DNA of 64,000 bases from Wenyingzhuangia heitensis (GTDB lineage: Bacteria; Bacteroidota; Bacteroidia; Flavobacteriales; Flavobacteriaceae), in NCBI RefSeq assembly GCF_011762155.1, contig NZ_JAASQL010000003.1, positions 124,001 to 188,000 of the forward strand. The letters run 5' to 3'. The notes beneath the pieces are model-generated. The model was not told the origin of the DNA. It worked only from the letters and a program-made list of their open reading frames with translations, and did no database searches. Of the stretch, positions 1 through 8,465 are shown in pieces (within the stretch, counting starts at the first letter, position 1; each line of letters opens with the position of its first letter). Both the position numbers and the translations under genes were made by a program.

Positions 1-973
1 AGGTATCGCTTGGGCGTTGCTGTGTTGCGCGCTTATGTCCTTCAGTACCACTAATGCGTATGTATAAATAGTTTTTGCTTACGGTGTTGGGCATTTGGAA
101 TGTATTATCATAGATTTCCATATTATGTGTACATTGCTCCAAATGAATTGCCTGACATCCACCACCTGCATTATCTACGATTCCCATAAATTGGTTGTTT
201 CGAATAATAACATCGGCTGTTTGTACCATGCCTATGTTAAACTTCCTACTTTTTCCAAAAATGCAATTCTGAATAATAGTTCCGTTTAAACTTGTACTCT
301 CGGTATATCTGCGGCCTGTTCCGTCTCCACTATCTTCCCTGTCATTTCCGTTATCGCTATTTATAGCACATTCGTAGCCTTCTTTAAAAACACAGCCATC
401 TATCACTACTTTTTTCACACTTGTAATTAGTTCTCCGCCTCTTAAATTAGTATTCCTATTAAAAATTTGAACTGGATAATAATCAATATTAGAAAAAATA
501 CAATTCTTTAAAACCAAGCCGTCAGTTGCATATGCGCGTTGAGCAGCTATCGCATTCCAAATAGAATTAGTAAATTCAACCTCTTCAAAATGATGTGATT
601 TGCTTTTGTTAAATCTGAAGATACAATTCCCAAAACTTTTTTGATTATCTCCACCATCAATGGTTAAGTTTGTTATAAAAGCAGCATCTCCTACCGCATC
701 AATAAACACTCCTCTCTTAGTAGTTAATTTAAGTACAGTTTTACCGATACCGCTCCCTTCTAGGATTAATTTATCGTTTTTTAAAGTGATAGGGTCTGAA
801 AAATTATACGTTCCAGCAGGAAAGATAATTTTTGTGGTTTTTCCATCTTTCACCCATTTTAAAATATCCGTAGTATTTTTAGGGCTGGCTACTCTTTCCT
901 GAGCATGAAGTAAAACTGAATTGAAAAGTCCAATAAGAAATAGTATCATTATTTTTATTGTGTCATGTTTCAT
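1..973 (-). CDS. Secreted right-handed beta-helix protein, C-terminus cut off
   Basis: Reading the minus strand from an ATG at 973 gives 324 codons with no stop before the window edge, so the gene is partial. Residues 1-24 are a signal peptide ending LLHAQ. The rest has the short repeated rungs of a parallel beta-helix, with runs such as LTIDGGDNQ, LKNCIFSNI, VVIDGCVF, IIQNCIFG and VIIRNNQF, which is the pectate-lyase-like fold. Families with this fold include polysaccharide lyases and glycosidases, but catalytic residues cannot be assigned from the visible part. It is divergent from the regulator at 1317. Seen: signal peptide and rung pattern. Inferred: an extracellular or periplasmic carbohydrate-related role. 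Confidence 0.75.
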   Translation of the reverse strand, partial: MKHDTIKIMILFLIGLFNSVLLHAQERVASPKNTTDILKWVKDGKTTKIIFPAGTYNFSDPITLKNDKLILEGSGIGKTVLKLTTKRGVFIDAVGDAAFITNLTIDGGDNQKSFGNCIFRFNKSKSHHFEEVEFTNSIWNAIAAQRAYATDGLVLKNCIFSNIDYYPVQIFNRNTNLRGGELITSVKKVVIDGCVFKEGYECAINSDNGNDREDSGDGTGRRYTESTSLNGTIIQNCIFGKSRKFNIGMVQTADVIIRNNQFMGIVDNAGGGCQAIHLEQCTHNMEIYDNTFQMPNTVSKNYLYIRISGTEGHKRATQQRPSDT

Positions 974-1316
974 CTATTTAAATTTATTTAGTTATTCAAT
1001 AATTAATTTATCTGTGATTATTTCTCCCTCAAACCTTTGGTTTTTACTTTTATTCAATCAAAAAGTAACGTTCCATGTAGGTAATTTATACGTTGTTTTT
1101 ATTGGTTCGTTCGTTTTAAAGTAAGATGAATGAAAATAGAAATAGTTTTATACCTACTCCACAATGTTAACACAAAACAAATAAAACCAACAAGGATGAA
1201 ACTTAGTTTCAACTAAACAATTTGATGTTTTTTTAAAAAATAATATAAACATAATAGGTTTTAATATATATTTACATCCTGATTTTCAATACTTAATTAA
1301 AATAACAATATAAACA
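974..1316. other. Divergent intergenic region, 343 bp
   Basis: AT-rich region between the divergent beta-helix gene and the TPR/HTH regulator. It should hold both promoters. I see no exact TAnnTTTG element, only near matches such as TATATTTA around 1267. There is no coding region, RNA gene or convincing repeat. The CTAGAC motif found upstream of the two other regulators of this family is absent here. Confidence 0.5.
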
Positions 1317-2927
1317 ATGATAAAAACCAATCACAAATACTTATTCCTTGTGATCACGTTACTATTATGCTATTCAGTAAAAACTCACTCTATAAACTCA
1401 CCCTATCCAGATAGCAAAATTTTTAAATCAACTAAAAAAGATTCAACTATTTTAGTACTTGAAAATGCAATTGAAACTAGCTCGAATATAAAAACCAACA
1501 AAAAACACATTCAACTAAAAATTCAATTAATAGAAAGGATGTCTGGTATTGGAGAATACCATAAAGCTTATCAATTATTAAACGAATTAACATCAAACCT
1601 AAAAAATTCTGAATTCACCAATTTAAAAGTGGAATTATTGTCCAAATTATCCATTCTGTATTTGATACTTGACCAAAACAAAAAGGCTAATGATTTATTT
1701 TATTCAAACTTTGACTCCCTATATATTGAAGCCAAGCAAAAAAAAGACAGTATTAAAATTACTAGGAAATTACTTCGTCTCCAAGCCAGTATTGAATCAA
1801 ATGCCAACGAAAATTACTTAAAAGCAGAAAAAGTACTTTTACAAAGTATTGCAATTAACAGTTACAACAAGCAAGATTCTTTAAGCGGTGATTATTGCAA
1901 ATTGTACTTAGGTGAACTTTACACTAAAATGTATCTTTTTGATAAAGCTGAAACTCAGTTTTTGGAAATAGAAAAAAAATATACAGCTACAAATCAACAC
2001 ATACTAACACTACTCTATTTTTATAAAGGACAATTTTATCACAAGAAAAAAAACACAGAATCTTCAATTGAATACTTTGAAAAAAGTTTGCAAAAAATGG
2101 ATTCACAAAACCAACATATTGATTTAACAATTAAAACAATGGAAAGTCTTTCTGAATTGTATTTTCAAAAAGAAGACTATAAAAACGCTTATGCTCTTTT
2201 ATCAAGATCAAAAACACTAAACGAACAATTATTTGGAAGTAGAAGCGAACAAAACAAAGAGTTATTTGACATAAGAGACGAACATTCAAAAGAGCTTCAA
2301 AAACAAAAAATGATGCTATTAAAAAAAGAAAAAAATGTTTTAGTTTTTAAATCCGCACTTTATATAAGCGTGTTAATTGCTATAATATTAATGTTGCTTT
2401 TTTACTTTATTAGAAAAAACAAGTTAGAAAACACAAAACAGCAACTTTTAAAAGCAACTCAAGAAATTGAAATAAAAAACAAAGAAGAAGTCCTTGAATT
2501 AAAAAACAGAGAGCTTTTGTCCTCGGCAATGCAAGTAATAGAAAAAGACGGAATGTTAGAGGACATAAAAAAACAACTGAAAGCACTTGAATTCAATAAA
2601 GAAAACAGTCCTTATATCAAACAAATAATTCAATCATTAAAAATCAACCGTTCTAAAAAATGGGAAGAATTTAATACCCATTTTACAACTCTAAATCATA
2701 ATTACTTTAACTTACTAAAACAACGGTATCCTACGTTAACCAAAACAGATTTAAAAATATGTGCTTTTATTAAACTTGGTTTTTCTAGTAAAGAAATAGC
2801 TCAAATAACCGGACTTGGTGTAGATAGTGTAAACACTACAAGAAGTAGGTTAAGAAAAAAATTAGAATTAAACAGAAGTATCGTCTTAATTAATTTTCTA
2901 CAAAATTTTGACAACAAAGATTTTTAA
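1317..2927 (+). CDS. Membrane-anchored TPR/coiled-coil/HTH transcriptional regulator
   Basis: The 536-aa protein has an N-terminal signal or anchor (about 1-25) and then TPR-like helical repeats to about residue 330, including a ...EYFEKSLQKM... helix. One transmembrane segment (about 343-366) is followed by a Lys/Glu-rich coiled coil (about 370-460). A C-terminal LuxR-like helix-turn-helix begins near residue 474 with TKTDLKICAFIKLGFSSKEI. The layout suggests a periplasmic TPR sensor joined through the membrane to a cytoplasmic DNA-binding domain. Two closer relatives lie at 39399 and 46217. Its partner ligand is unknown. A single gene, it ends in a terminator shared with the convergent tRNAs. 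Confidence 0.8.
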   Translation: MIKTNHKYLFLVITLLLCYSVKTHSINSPYPDSKIFKSTKKDSTILVLENAIETSSNIKTNKKHIQLKIQLIERMSGIGEYHKAYQLLNELTSNLKNSEFTNLKVELLSKLSILYLILDQNKKANDLFYSNFDSLYIEAKQKKDSIKITRKLLRLQASIESNANENYLKAEKVLLQSIAINSYNKQDSLSGDYCKLYLGELYTKMYLFDKAETQFLEIEKKYTATNQHILTLLYFYKGQFYHKKKNTESSIEYFEKSLQKMDSQNQHIDLTIKTMESLSELYFQKEDYKNAYALLSRSKTLNEQLFGSRSEQNKELFDIRDEHSKELQKQKMMLLKKEKNVLVFKSALYISVLIAIILMLLFYFIRKNKLENTKQQLLKATQEIEIKNKEEVLELKNRELLSSAMQVIEKDGMLEDIKKQLKALEFNKENSPYIKQIIQSLKINRSKKWEEFNTHFTTLNHNYFNLLKQRYPTLTKTDLKICAFIKLGFSSKEIAQITGLGVDSVNTTRSRLRKKLELNRSIVLINFLQNFDNKDF

Positions 2928-2933
2928 AACCAA

Positions 2934-2967
2934 AAAAGCCTCATCAAAATAAATTGATGAGGCTTTT
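2934..2967. terminator. Bidirectional intrinsic terminator
   Basis: A 14-bp perfect stem (left arm 2934-2947, right arm 2954-2967, 6-nt loop), with A-tracts on one side and T-tracts on the other. It sits between the convergent regulator gene and the tRNA-Leu pair and can serve both strands. Confidence 0.9.
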
Positions 2968-2968
2968 G

Positions 2969-3054
2969 TACTCAAGATGGGACTTGAACCCATACGGGCA
3001 TTTCTGCCCACTGGATTTTAAGTCCAGCGTGTCTACCAATTCCACCACTTGAGC
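2969..3054 (-). tRNA. tRNA-Leu (anticodon UAA), copy 2
   Basis: 86-nt class II tRNA read on the minus strand. The acceptor stem GCTCAAG pairs with CTTGAGT (G-U at the first pair) and the discriminator is A. The anticodon loop CTTAAAA sits in a CTGGA/TCCAG stem and gives anticodon TAA. There is a long variable arm GGGCAGAAATGCCC and a T-arm GGGTTCAAGTCCC. It is identical in sequence to the copy at 3086-3171 and 31 bp downstream of it. No CCA is encoded. Confidence 0.97.
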
Positions 3055-3085
3055 GTGTGTAAACTTATTTGTTATAAAACTTTTG

Positions 3086-3171
3086 TACTCAAGATGGGAC
3101 TTGAACCCATACGGGCATTTCTGCCCACTGGATTTTAAGTCCAGCGTGTCTACCAATTCCACCACTTGAGC
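3086..3171 (-). tRNA. tRNA-Leu (anticodon UAA), copy 1
   Basis: Same 86-nt sequence as the downstream copy: class II with a long variable arm, anticodon TAA, discriminator A. It is the promoter-proximal copy, so the two are probably made as one precursor and then processed. Confidence 0.97.
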
Positions 3172-3244
3172 ATTCAGTTTACACTAAATATTTGGTATGT
3201 TTTATTTTATAACTAAGAACGTATGCATTCTTTAAATGCGAGTG

Positions 3245-3272
3245 CAAATATAAGAGATATTTCTGTTCTCAA
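3245..3272 (-). promoter_or_regulatory. Promoter of the tRNA-Leu pair
   Basis: On the minus strand there is TATATTTG (3245-3252) and TTG (3270-3272) with 17 bp between. This fits the Bacteroidota TTG-N17-23-TAnnTTTG promoter. The start of transcription would fall about 65 bp upstream of the first tRNA. Confidence 0.7.
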
Positions 3273-3381
3273 AAAAATAATTTGATGTTTTTTTAAAGTT
3301 TTTTTTTATTTTAAGTTTATCCAACTTAAAACCAGTTGTTAATTAAATGTAAAACTTCAATTTATACGTTAATTTAATCCC

Positions 3382-3389
3382 TATCTTTG
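3382..3389 (+). promoter_or_regulatory. -7 element of the heme O synthase/oxidase operon
   Basis: TATCTTTG matches the TAnnTTTG -7 consensus and lies 31 bp before the ATG at 3421. No clear TTG -33 element is visible at the usual distance. Confidence 0.6.
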
Positions 3390-3420
3390 CAAAAATAATT
3401 TAGAAACCTAAAAAAACTAA

Positions 3421-4320
3421 ATGTCAAATACCGATACTACTTTGGTGGAGTCTAAAAACACTTTTATGAGTGATTTTAAACAACTTACTAAATTTGGTCT
3501 TTCTTTAAGCGTTGTTTTTTCTGCTGTAGCTGGATATTTATTGGCTGCTACAACAATTGATTATACTACGATAGCTTTACTATCTATAGGAGGTTATTTA
3601 ATGGTAGGAGCTTCAAATGCTTTTAATCAAATTATAGAAAAAGATGTAGACAAGTTAATGAAAAGGACTAGGAATAGACCTTTACCTACAGGAAGATATA
3701 ATTTAAAAACAGCCATGTTTATTGCTGTTAGCTTTACCATTTTAGGCTTAGGGATACTATACACTATTAATGAAAAAACGGCACTTTTTGGAGCTATCTC
3801 TATCTTTTTATACACTTGTGCCTATACTCCTTTAAAAGGAATTACTCCATTAGCTGTTTTTGTAGGTGCTTTTCCTGGAGCCATACCATTTATGTTAGGT
3901 TGGGTAGCAGCTACCAATCAATTTGGAATAGAAGCAGGTATTTTATTTATGATTCAGTTCTTTTGGCAATTCCCACATTTTTGGGCTATTGGTTGGTTGG
4001 GGCATGATGAATATTTAAAAGCAGGGTATAATTTATTACCCATGGGAAAAAGAGACAGAAAAGCAGTTGTACAGATTCTAATCTACACAATAATGCTTAT
4101 TTTTGCTTCTATAATTCCGGTATTTCAAAAAACAGGAAGTTTTTATATATATCCAGTTACAGCTGTTATTATATTTTTAAGCGGATGTGTTATTTTATAT
4201 TATGGAATATTATTATACAAAGATCTAACTAAAGAAACGGCCAAAAAATTAATGCTAGCAAGTGTGTTTTATATTACTGCCATTCAAATTATATATATAA
4301 TAGATAAATTTCTTCATTAA
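3421..4320 (+). CDS. ctaB: Protoheme IX farnesyltransferase (heme O synthase)
   Basis: The 299-aa integral membrane UbiA-family prenyltransferase converts heme B to heme O for the terminal oxidase. The polyprenyl-diphosphate binding motif is visible as NAFNQIIEKDVDKLMKRTRNR, about residues 66-86, with the Asp residues and following Arg cluster expected for CtaB/CyoE. Several hydrophobic segments fill the rest. It starts an operon with two cytochrome oxidase subunit III genes, subunit IV and SCO1, which fits a role in oxidase assembly. The next gene starts 2 bp after the stop. Confidence 0.95.
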   Translation: MSNTDTTLVESKNTFMSDFKQLTKFGLSLSVVFSAVAGYLLAATTIDYTTIALLSIGGYLMVGASNAFNQIIEKDVDKLMKRTRNRPLPTGRYNLKTAMFIAVSFTILGLGILYTINEKTALFGAISIFLYTCAYTPLKGITPLAVFVGAFPGAIPFMLGWVAATNQFGIEAGILFMIQFFWQFPHFWAIGWLGHDEYLKAGYNLLPMGKRDRKAVVQILIYTIMLIFASIIPVFQKTGSFYIYPVTAVIIFLSGCVILYYGILLYKDLTKETAKKLMLASVFYITAIQIIYIIDKFLH

Positions 4321-4322
4321 AA

Positions 4323-4910
4323 ATGGATCAACCAATCAACCTTAAGAGCGAATTAAAAGCAAGTAGAAAGAAAACCGCAAAACCTATGTTATGGATTTCG
4401 TTGGTTAGTATGACTATGATGTTTGCTGGATTAGTAAGTGCTTATGTAATTAGTAGTAATAGAGAAGATTGGGTTTCTTTTGAATTACCAACATCTTTAG
4501 TAACAAGTACCTACTTAATTGTTATTAGTAGTATTACCATGCATTTGGCAATGTATTTTGGTAAAAAAAACAAAACAAGTTTAACCACCATTTTATTAAC
4601 TATAACCTTAGGATTAGGTCTTGGTTTTGTAATTTCTCAATTTAATGGGTTTACAGAATTAAAAGCATCTGGTTTATTTTTTACAGGACCAACTAGCTTA
4701 ATATCTTCTTCTATGCTAATGGTTATTGTTTTTGCACATTTACTACATATTTTTGCAGCCATTATTGTATTAATTGTAATATTAATAAAACAACTCTTAG
4801 GAAAATATAACAACGGCAATACCCTAGGCCTAGAATTGGGGACTATTTTTTGGCACTTTTTAGATTTACTATGGATTATACTATTTTTATTCTTTTATTT
4901 TAATACTTAA
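4323..4910 (+). CDS. Cytochrome c oxidase subunit III-type protein (short)
   Basis: The 195-aa protein has five hydrophobic segments and the heme-copper oxidase subunit III pattern near its end, with HLLHIFAAIIVLIVI and TIFWHFLDLLWIILF. Bacteroidota commonly carry two subunit III-like genes in tandem, and this is the shorter one before the full-size subunit III at 4972. The catalytic subunits I and II are not in the window. It is 2 bp downstream of ctaB, so clearly co-transcribed. Confidence 0.88.
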   Translation: MDQPINLKSELKASRKKTAKPMLWISLVSMTMMFAGLVSAYVISSNREDWVSFELPTSLVTSTYLIVISSITMHLAMYFGKKNKTSLTTILLTITLGLGLGFVISQFNGFTELKASGLFFTGPTSLISSSMLMVIVFAHLLHIFAAIIVLIVILIKQLLGKYNNGNTLGLELGTIFWHFLDLLWIILFLFFYFNT

Positions 4911-4920
4911 TCTAAATTTA

Positions 4921-4928
4921 TAAATTTG
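4921..4928 (+). promoter_or_regulatory. Possible internal -7 promoter element
   Basis: TAAATTTG matches TAnnTTTG and lies 43 bp before the second subunit III gene, so that gene may have its own promoter besides read-through from ctaB. The -33 element is not clear. Confidence 0.4.
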
Positions 4929-4971
4929 CCATTCGAACGAAAACCGAATAAAACAAACAACAATAACACTT

Positions 4972-5946
4972 ATGAAAGCAACAACTGCTGATCAGAACAC
5001 AAACGTATGGGAAGGTGGAGCAACTAGACCAATGGGTGCTAGCTATGGAAAAATGATGATGTGGTTCTTCATTTTATCTGATGCATTAACTTTTGCAGGA
5101 TTTTTAGCTGCCTACGGATTTACTCGTTACAAATTTATTGACATCTGGCCTATTGCCGATGAGGTATTTACTCACTTTCCGTTTTTTCACGGTACTTATC
5201 CAATGTACTATGTAGCATTGATGACGTTTATTTTAATATTCTCATCTGTAACCATGGTATTAGCGGTAGATGCTGGTCACCAAATGAAAAAGAACAAAGT
5301 AATTACTTATATGTTTTTAACAATCATAGGTGGTTTGGTCTTTGTTGGTTCTCAAGCATGGGAATGGAAAAACTTTATCAAAGGTGAATATGGAGCTGTT
5401 CAATTAAAAGATGGTAAAATTATTCAGTTTGTAAACCACGATGGGAAACAAATTGCTTTAGAAGATTTTGCAACCCCTAGTAATCCAGTTATAGAGCACA
5501 CTCGTGAAAACGGTTTGTGGTTTGAAAAAGGAGAAACGACTTATGAATACACAACTAGTGGAATTATAGAAGCTTTTAAACACAATCCTGAAGTAGGAAT
5601 TCGTTTAGAAAAAATAAATCCTGAAACAAAACAGAAAGAAGTAATTCTTAATAAAGCAGAAGCTTTAAAGTTTTTAGAACAATCAACTAGAGTTGTTAGA
5701 GGAGCTAATTTAGAAGTTAACGAATATGGTTCTAGCCAATTTGCAGATTTCTTTTTCTTTATTACAGGATTTCACGGTTTTCACGTATGTTCTGGTATTG
5801 CCTTAAACATTATTATTTTTGTAAATGTTTTATTAGGTACATACGAAAGAAGAGGGCACTACGAAATGGTAGAAAAAGTTGGATTGTACTGGCACTTTGT
5901 AGATTTAGTGTGGGTATTTGTATTTACATTCTTCTACTTAGTTTAA
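4972..5946 (+). CDS. Cytochrome c oxidase subunit III (long form)
   Basis: The 324-aa oxidase subunit III opens with the conserved Trp/Gly-rich N-terminus (WEGGATRPMGASYGKMMMWF). It ends with FFFFITGFHGFHVCSGIALN and VGLYWHFVDLVWVFVFTFFYL, the family's last two helices. Between the middle and late helices lies a hydrophilic insert of about 100 residues (about 140-250) that explains the size above a typical subunit III. The insert probably faces one side of the membrane, with unknown function. It is followed 30 bp later by subunit IV. Confidence 0.92.
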   Translation: MKATTADQNTNVWEGGATRPMGASYGKMMMWFFILSDALTFAGFLAAYGFTRYKFIDIWPIADEVFTHFPFFHGTYPMYYVALMTFILIFSSVTMVLAVDAGHQMKKNKVITYMFLTIIGGLVFVGSQAWEWKNFIKGEYGAVQLKDGKIIQFVNHDGKQIALEDFATPSNPVIEHTRENGLWFEKGETTYEYTTSGIIEAFKHNPEVGIRLEKINPETKQKEVILNKAEALKFLEQSTRVVRGANLEVNEYGSSQFADFFFFITGFHGFHVCSGIALNIIIFVNVLLGTYERRGHYEMVEKVGLYWHFVDLVWVFVFTFFYLV

Positions 5947-5976
5947 TTTTAAAAAAGGCGAAAGCATAATTATATT

Positions 5977-6321
5977 ATGGGACAACACGAATCAAACACA
6001 AAGTTAATCTGGAAAGTATTCGGATTCTTATCATTAGTAACAATTGTAGAGGTAATTTTAGGTATTATCAAACCTCATAGTTTACACTACACAAACTTTT
6101 TAGGAACCTCTTTATTAAACTGGATCTTTATTATTTTAACAATTGTAAAAGCTGCAGGAATTATGTGGTATTTTATGCACATGAATCATGAGCGTAAAAA
6201 CTTTGTAAACTCTATTATTATTCCTTTAATAATTTTAATTCCTTACTTAGTTACATTATTATTAATAGAAGGTAGTTATATACACGATACTATGGCACCT
6301 TTTGTGAACTGGAAATACTAA
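5977..6321 (+). CDS. Cytochrome c oxidase subunit IV family protein
   Basis: The 114-aa protein has three transmembrane segments and the motif AAGIMWYFMHMNHERK, as in prokaryotic cytochrome c oxidase subunit IV (CyoD/CoxD-like). It is a small non-catalytic subunit helping oxidase stability. The gene closes the oxidase structural block and is followed by an intrinsic terminator. Confidence 0.88.
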   Translation: MGQHESNTKLIWKVFGFLSLVTIVEVILGIIKPHSLHYTNFLGTSLLNWIFIILTIVKAAGIMWYFMHMNHERKNFVNSIIIPLIILIPYLVTLLLIEGSYIHDTMAPFVNWKY

Positions 6322-6344
6322 TTCTTAAGAATTATTACAATATT

Positions 6345-6370
6345 AAAAGGTGGATTTATCCACCTTTTTT
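6345..6370 (+). terminator. Intrinsic terminator after the oxidase subunits
   Basis: A GGTGGA/TCCACC stem with flanking A/T (left 6345-6354, right 6359-6370), a TTTA loop and a T-run. It lies before the start at 6392, so the following genes probably have a separate promoter or depend on read-through. Confidence 0.85.
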
Positions 6371-6391
6371 GCTATTCAAAAACCAAACATT

Positions 6392-7045
6392 ATGAAGAAA
6401 AAAATTATTTTAGCGCTTCTTTTTATAGGGCCTTTAGCTTTCTTTATTTTTTTATCACTAGGAGAAGTTAACTTTATTCCTTGTAAAACTTTTAAAACAA
6501 ATATTGTTGATATTACCGATATCAAAAAAGACAGTATTTCTTTTGATCAAAATATAAACGTGATTACTTTTTTAGGAAAACAACCTATCACTAAAGACAT
6601 CGAAATTTTTAATATAAATGAAGTTGTTTTTAAAAAATTAGCAAAATACACTAAATTTCAACTCATCTCTTTTTACGTTGGAGATAACAATTCTGAAATT
6701 GAAATTATTAAAGAGAGATTGGCAAAAACCAATGATGATAAGTTTTATAAATGGAAGTTTATCTGCTTAGATTCTGTACAAACAACACGTATTTACAATT
6801 CTTTAAAAACAAATACAACCTTAGATTATAATTTAGCTGCCAACAAAGCGTTTATTGTAGATAAAAATAACAACCAAAGAGGAAGAACTGATGATGATAA
6901 AATTGGTGAAGATGTTTTTGCTTATGATTTGTCATCTGTAAATGATTTAAAAAATAAATTATTAACCGACACGCAAAATGTTTTTTACGAACAAGAAGTG
7001 TCTACTACATCCAGAAAAGAAAGATTAGGAAAAGATGAAAAATAA
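6392..7045 (+). CDS. Conserved membrane-anchored protein of the SCO1 cluster, unknown function
   Basis: I choose the ATG at 6392 (MKKKIILALLF) because an in-frame start at 6350 would lie inside the terminator stem. The 217-aa protein has one N-terminal transmembrane anchor and a soluble domain with thioredoxin-like strand spacing (INVITFLGKQP, KFQLISFYVG) but no CxxC motif. It overlaps the SCO1 gene by 11 bp, so a role in oxidase assembly or copper handling is likely by context only. I do not recognise a named family. Confidence 0.7.
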   Translation: MKKKIILALLFIGPLAFFIFLSLGEVNFIPCKTFKTNIVDITDIKKDSISFDQNINVITFLGKQPITKDIEIFNINEVVFKKLAKYTKFQLISFYVGDNNSEIEIIKERLAKTNDDKFYKWKFICLDSVQTTRIYNSLKTNTTLDYNLAANKAFIVDKNNNQRGRTDDDKIGEDVFAYDLSSVNDLKNKLLTDTQNVFYEQEVSTTSRKERLGKDEK

Positions 7046-7748
7046 AAAATTCTCATATATAGGTATTGTCTTTATCATTTTCTTGTTCGGAATATTTGTG
7101 GTCAGAAATTTTAATCACCACTCATCTGCAAGAGAAACCAGATTAAATCACGTGCAAAAAGAATTGCCAAATTCTAGTGGTTTAGATTATTTTGTAATAA
7201 ATAAAAAAGAACGCAAAGTACCCCAATTTAATTTTACAGATCAAAACAATCAAACGATTACTAACATAGATTATGAAGGTAAAGTTTTTGTGGTAGAATT
7301 CTTTTTTACCACCTGCCCATCTATCTGTCCTATTATGAACAGAAACATGTTAACTGTAGAAAAAGAGTTTGGAGATAGAGATGATTTTGGAATTGCTTCA
7401 ATCACCATCAATCCTAGTGTGGACACTCCTATCAAACTAAAAGAATATGCTGAGAACTATGGTGTAACAAGTTTAAACTGGCATTTTTTAACAGGAGACA
7501 GAGACGTTATTTACGAAATGGCCAACAAAGGATTGAATATTTTTGCAGGTCTAAATCCAGAAGTAGAAGGTGGTTTTGAACATCAAGGTTTTTTTGCCCT
7601 AGTAGACAAAAACGGTTATTTAAGATCTAGAAAAGACAACCATGGAAATTCAAAGATTTTTTACCAAGGAATAGACAAACAAGAAGTAGCCTTATTAATA
7701 GAAGATATTCAATTATTATTAGACGAAGAACAAAATGGAAACAACTAA
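7035..7748 (+). CDS. SCO1/SenC copper chaperone for cytochrome oxidase
   Basis: The 237-aa protein has an N-terminal membrane anchor (about 7-23) and a thioredoxin-fold SCO domain. Copper ligands are visible: Cys94 and Cys98 in TTCPSICP, and His183 in GGFEHQGFF. SCO proteins deliver copper to the CuA site of oxidase subunit II on the periplasmic side. It overlaps both neighbours, which indicates translational coupling. Confidence 0.93.
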   Translation: MKNKKFSYIGIVFIIFLFGIFVVRNFNHHSSARETRLNHVQKELPNSSGLDYFVINKKERKVPQFNFTDQNNQTITNIDYEGKVFVVEFFFTTCPSICPIMNRNMLTVEKEFGDRDDFGIASITINPSVDTPIKLKEYAENYGVTSLNWHFLTGDRDVIYEMANKGLNIFAGLNPEVEGGFEHQGFFALVDKNGYLRSRKDNHGNSKIFYQGIDKQEVALLIEDIQLLLDEEQNGNN

Positions 7749-8247
7749 AAACTACAAAAAACTAATCACCGTTTTATCAATTGTAATTCCGGTAGCAGTA
7801 GCTATTTTATTTGGTGTAAAAATAGATATAGAATTACCCGTATTTTTACCTCCTATTTATGCAACTATTAACGGACTAACAGCTTTGTTATTAATAGCAG
7901 CAGTAGTATCTGTAAAAAAAGGAAATATTAAAAGACATGAGTTCTTTATAAAATCTGCCTTAGTATGCTCTGCATTATTTTTAATAATGTACGTATTGTA
8001 TCACATGACTAGTAATTCTACTACTTTTGGTGGACAAGGAAGTATAAAATACATCTACTATTTTATTTTAATAACACATATTATATTATCTATTGCCGTA
8101 ATTCCGTTAGTATTAACCACCTTTGTACGTGGATTAAATCGTGAAGACGAAAAACACAGAAAAATAGCAAAGTATACATTTCCACTATGGTTGTACGTAG
8201 CCGTAACAGGAGTTGTAGTATATCTTATGATTAACCCATATTATTAA
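7735..8247 (+). CDS. DUF420 integral membrane protein
   Basis: The 170-aa protein has about five transmembrane helices, with the family's His-bearing pattern KRHEFFIKSALVCSALFLIMYVLYH and a second conserved stretch HIILSIAVIPLVLTTF. DUF420 (CtaM/YozB-like) proteins occur beside oxidase assembly genes, and the B. subtilis relative is needed for cytochrome oxidase maturation. It overlaps SCO1 by 14 bp. Confidence 0.88.
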   Translation: METTKNYKKLITVLSIVIPVAVAILFGVKIDIELPVFLPPIYATINGLTALLLIAAVVSVKKGNIKRHEFFIKSALVCSALFLIMYVLYHMTSNSTTFGGQGSIKYIYYFILITHIILSIAVIPLVLTTFVRGLNREDEKHRKIAKYTFPLWLYVAVTGVVVYLMINPYY

Positions 8248-8248
8248 T

Positions 8249-8464
8249 ATGAAGTATTTACAATACATATTTTTTACCTTTTTAATTAGCATAACCAATA
8301 CTAGTTACAGCCAATGTGCCATGTGCAAAGCTGTAGTAGAAAACGGAGACTCTGGATTGGCTAAAGGACTAAATGATGGAATTGTAACTTTAATGATTAT
8401 CCCATATATTTTAGTCGCTATTGTTGCTTTTGTATATTGGAAATATTATAAAAACAACAAATAA
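8249..8464 (+). CDS. Small membrane protein with CAMC motif
   Basis: The 71-aa protein has a signal peptide (to about residue 21), then a CAMCKA motif directly at the predicted mature N-terminus, and one C-terminal transmembrane helix. The start is 1 bp after the DUF420 stop, so it is part of the oxidase-assembly operon. Two cysteines spaced CxxC in the periplasm suggest metal or redox handling, but this is inference. I know of no assigned function. Confidence 0.75.
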   Translation: MKYLQYIFFTFLISITNTSYSQCAMCKAVVENGDSGLAKGLNDGIVTLMIIPYILVAIVAFVYWKYYKNNK

Positions 8465-8465
8465 C

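Noticed and set aside
2944-3165. A 73-aa minus-strand reading frame containing the peptide MVELVDTLDLKSSG twice
   Set aside because: It is the translation of two identical tRNA-Leu genes, not a protein.
6350-6391. Upstream in-frame start giving a 231-aa protein
   Set aside because: It lies inside a terminator stem; the ATG at 6392 begins a normal membrane anchor.
8421-8465. Longer start for rsmA
   Set aside because: [14 protein letters not shown] is the standard KsgA N-terminus; the extension overlaps the upstream gene.
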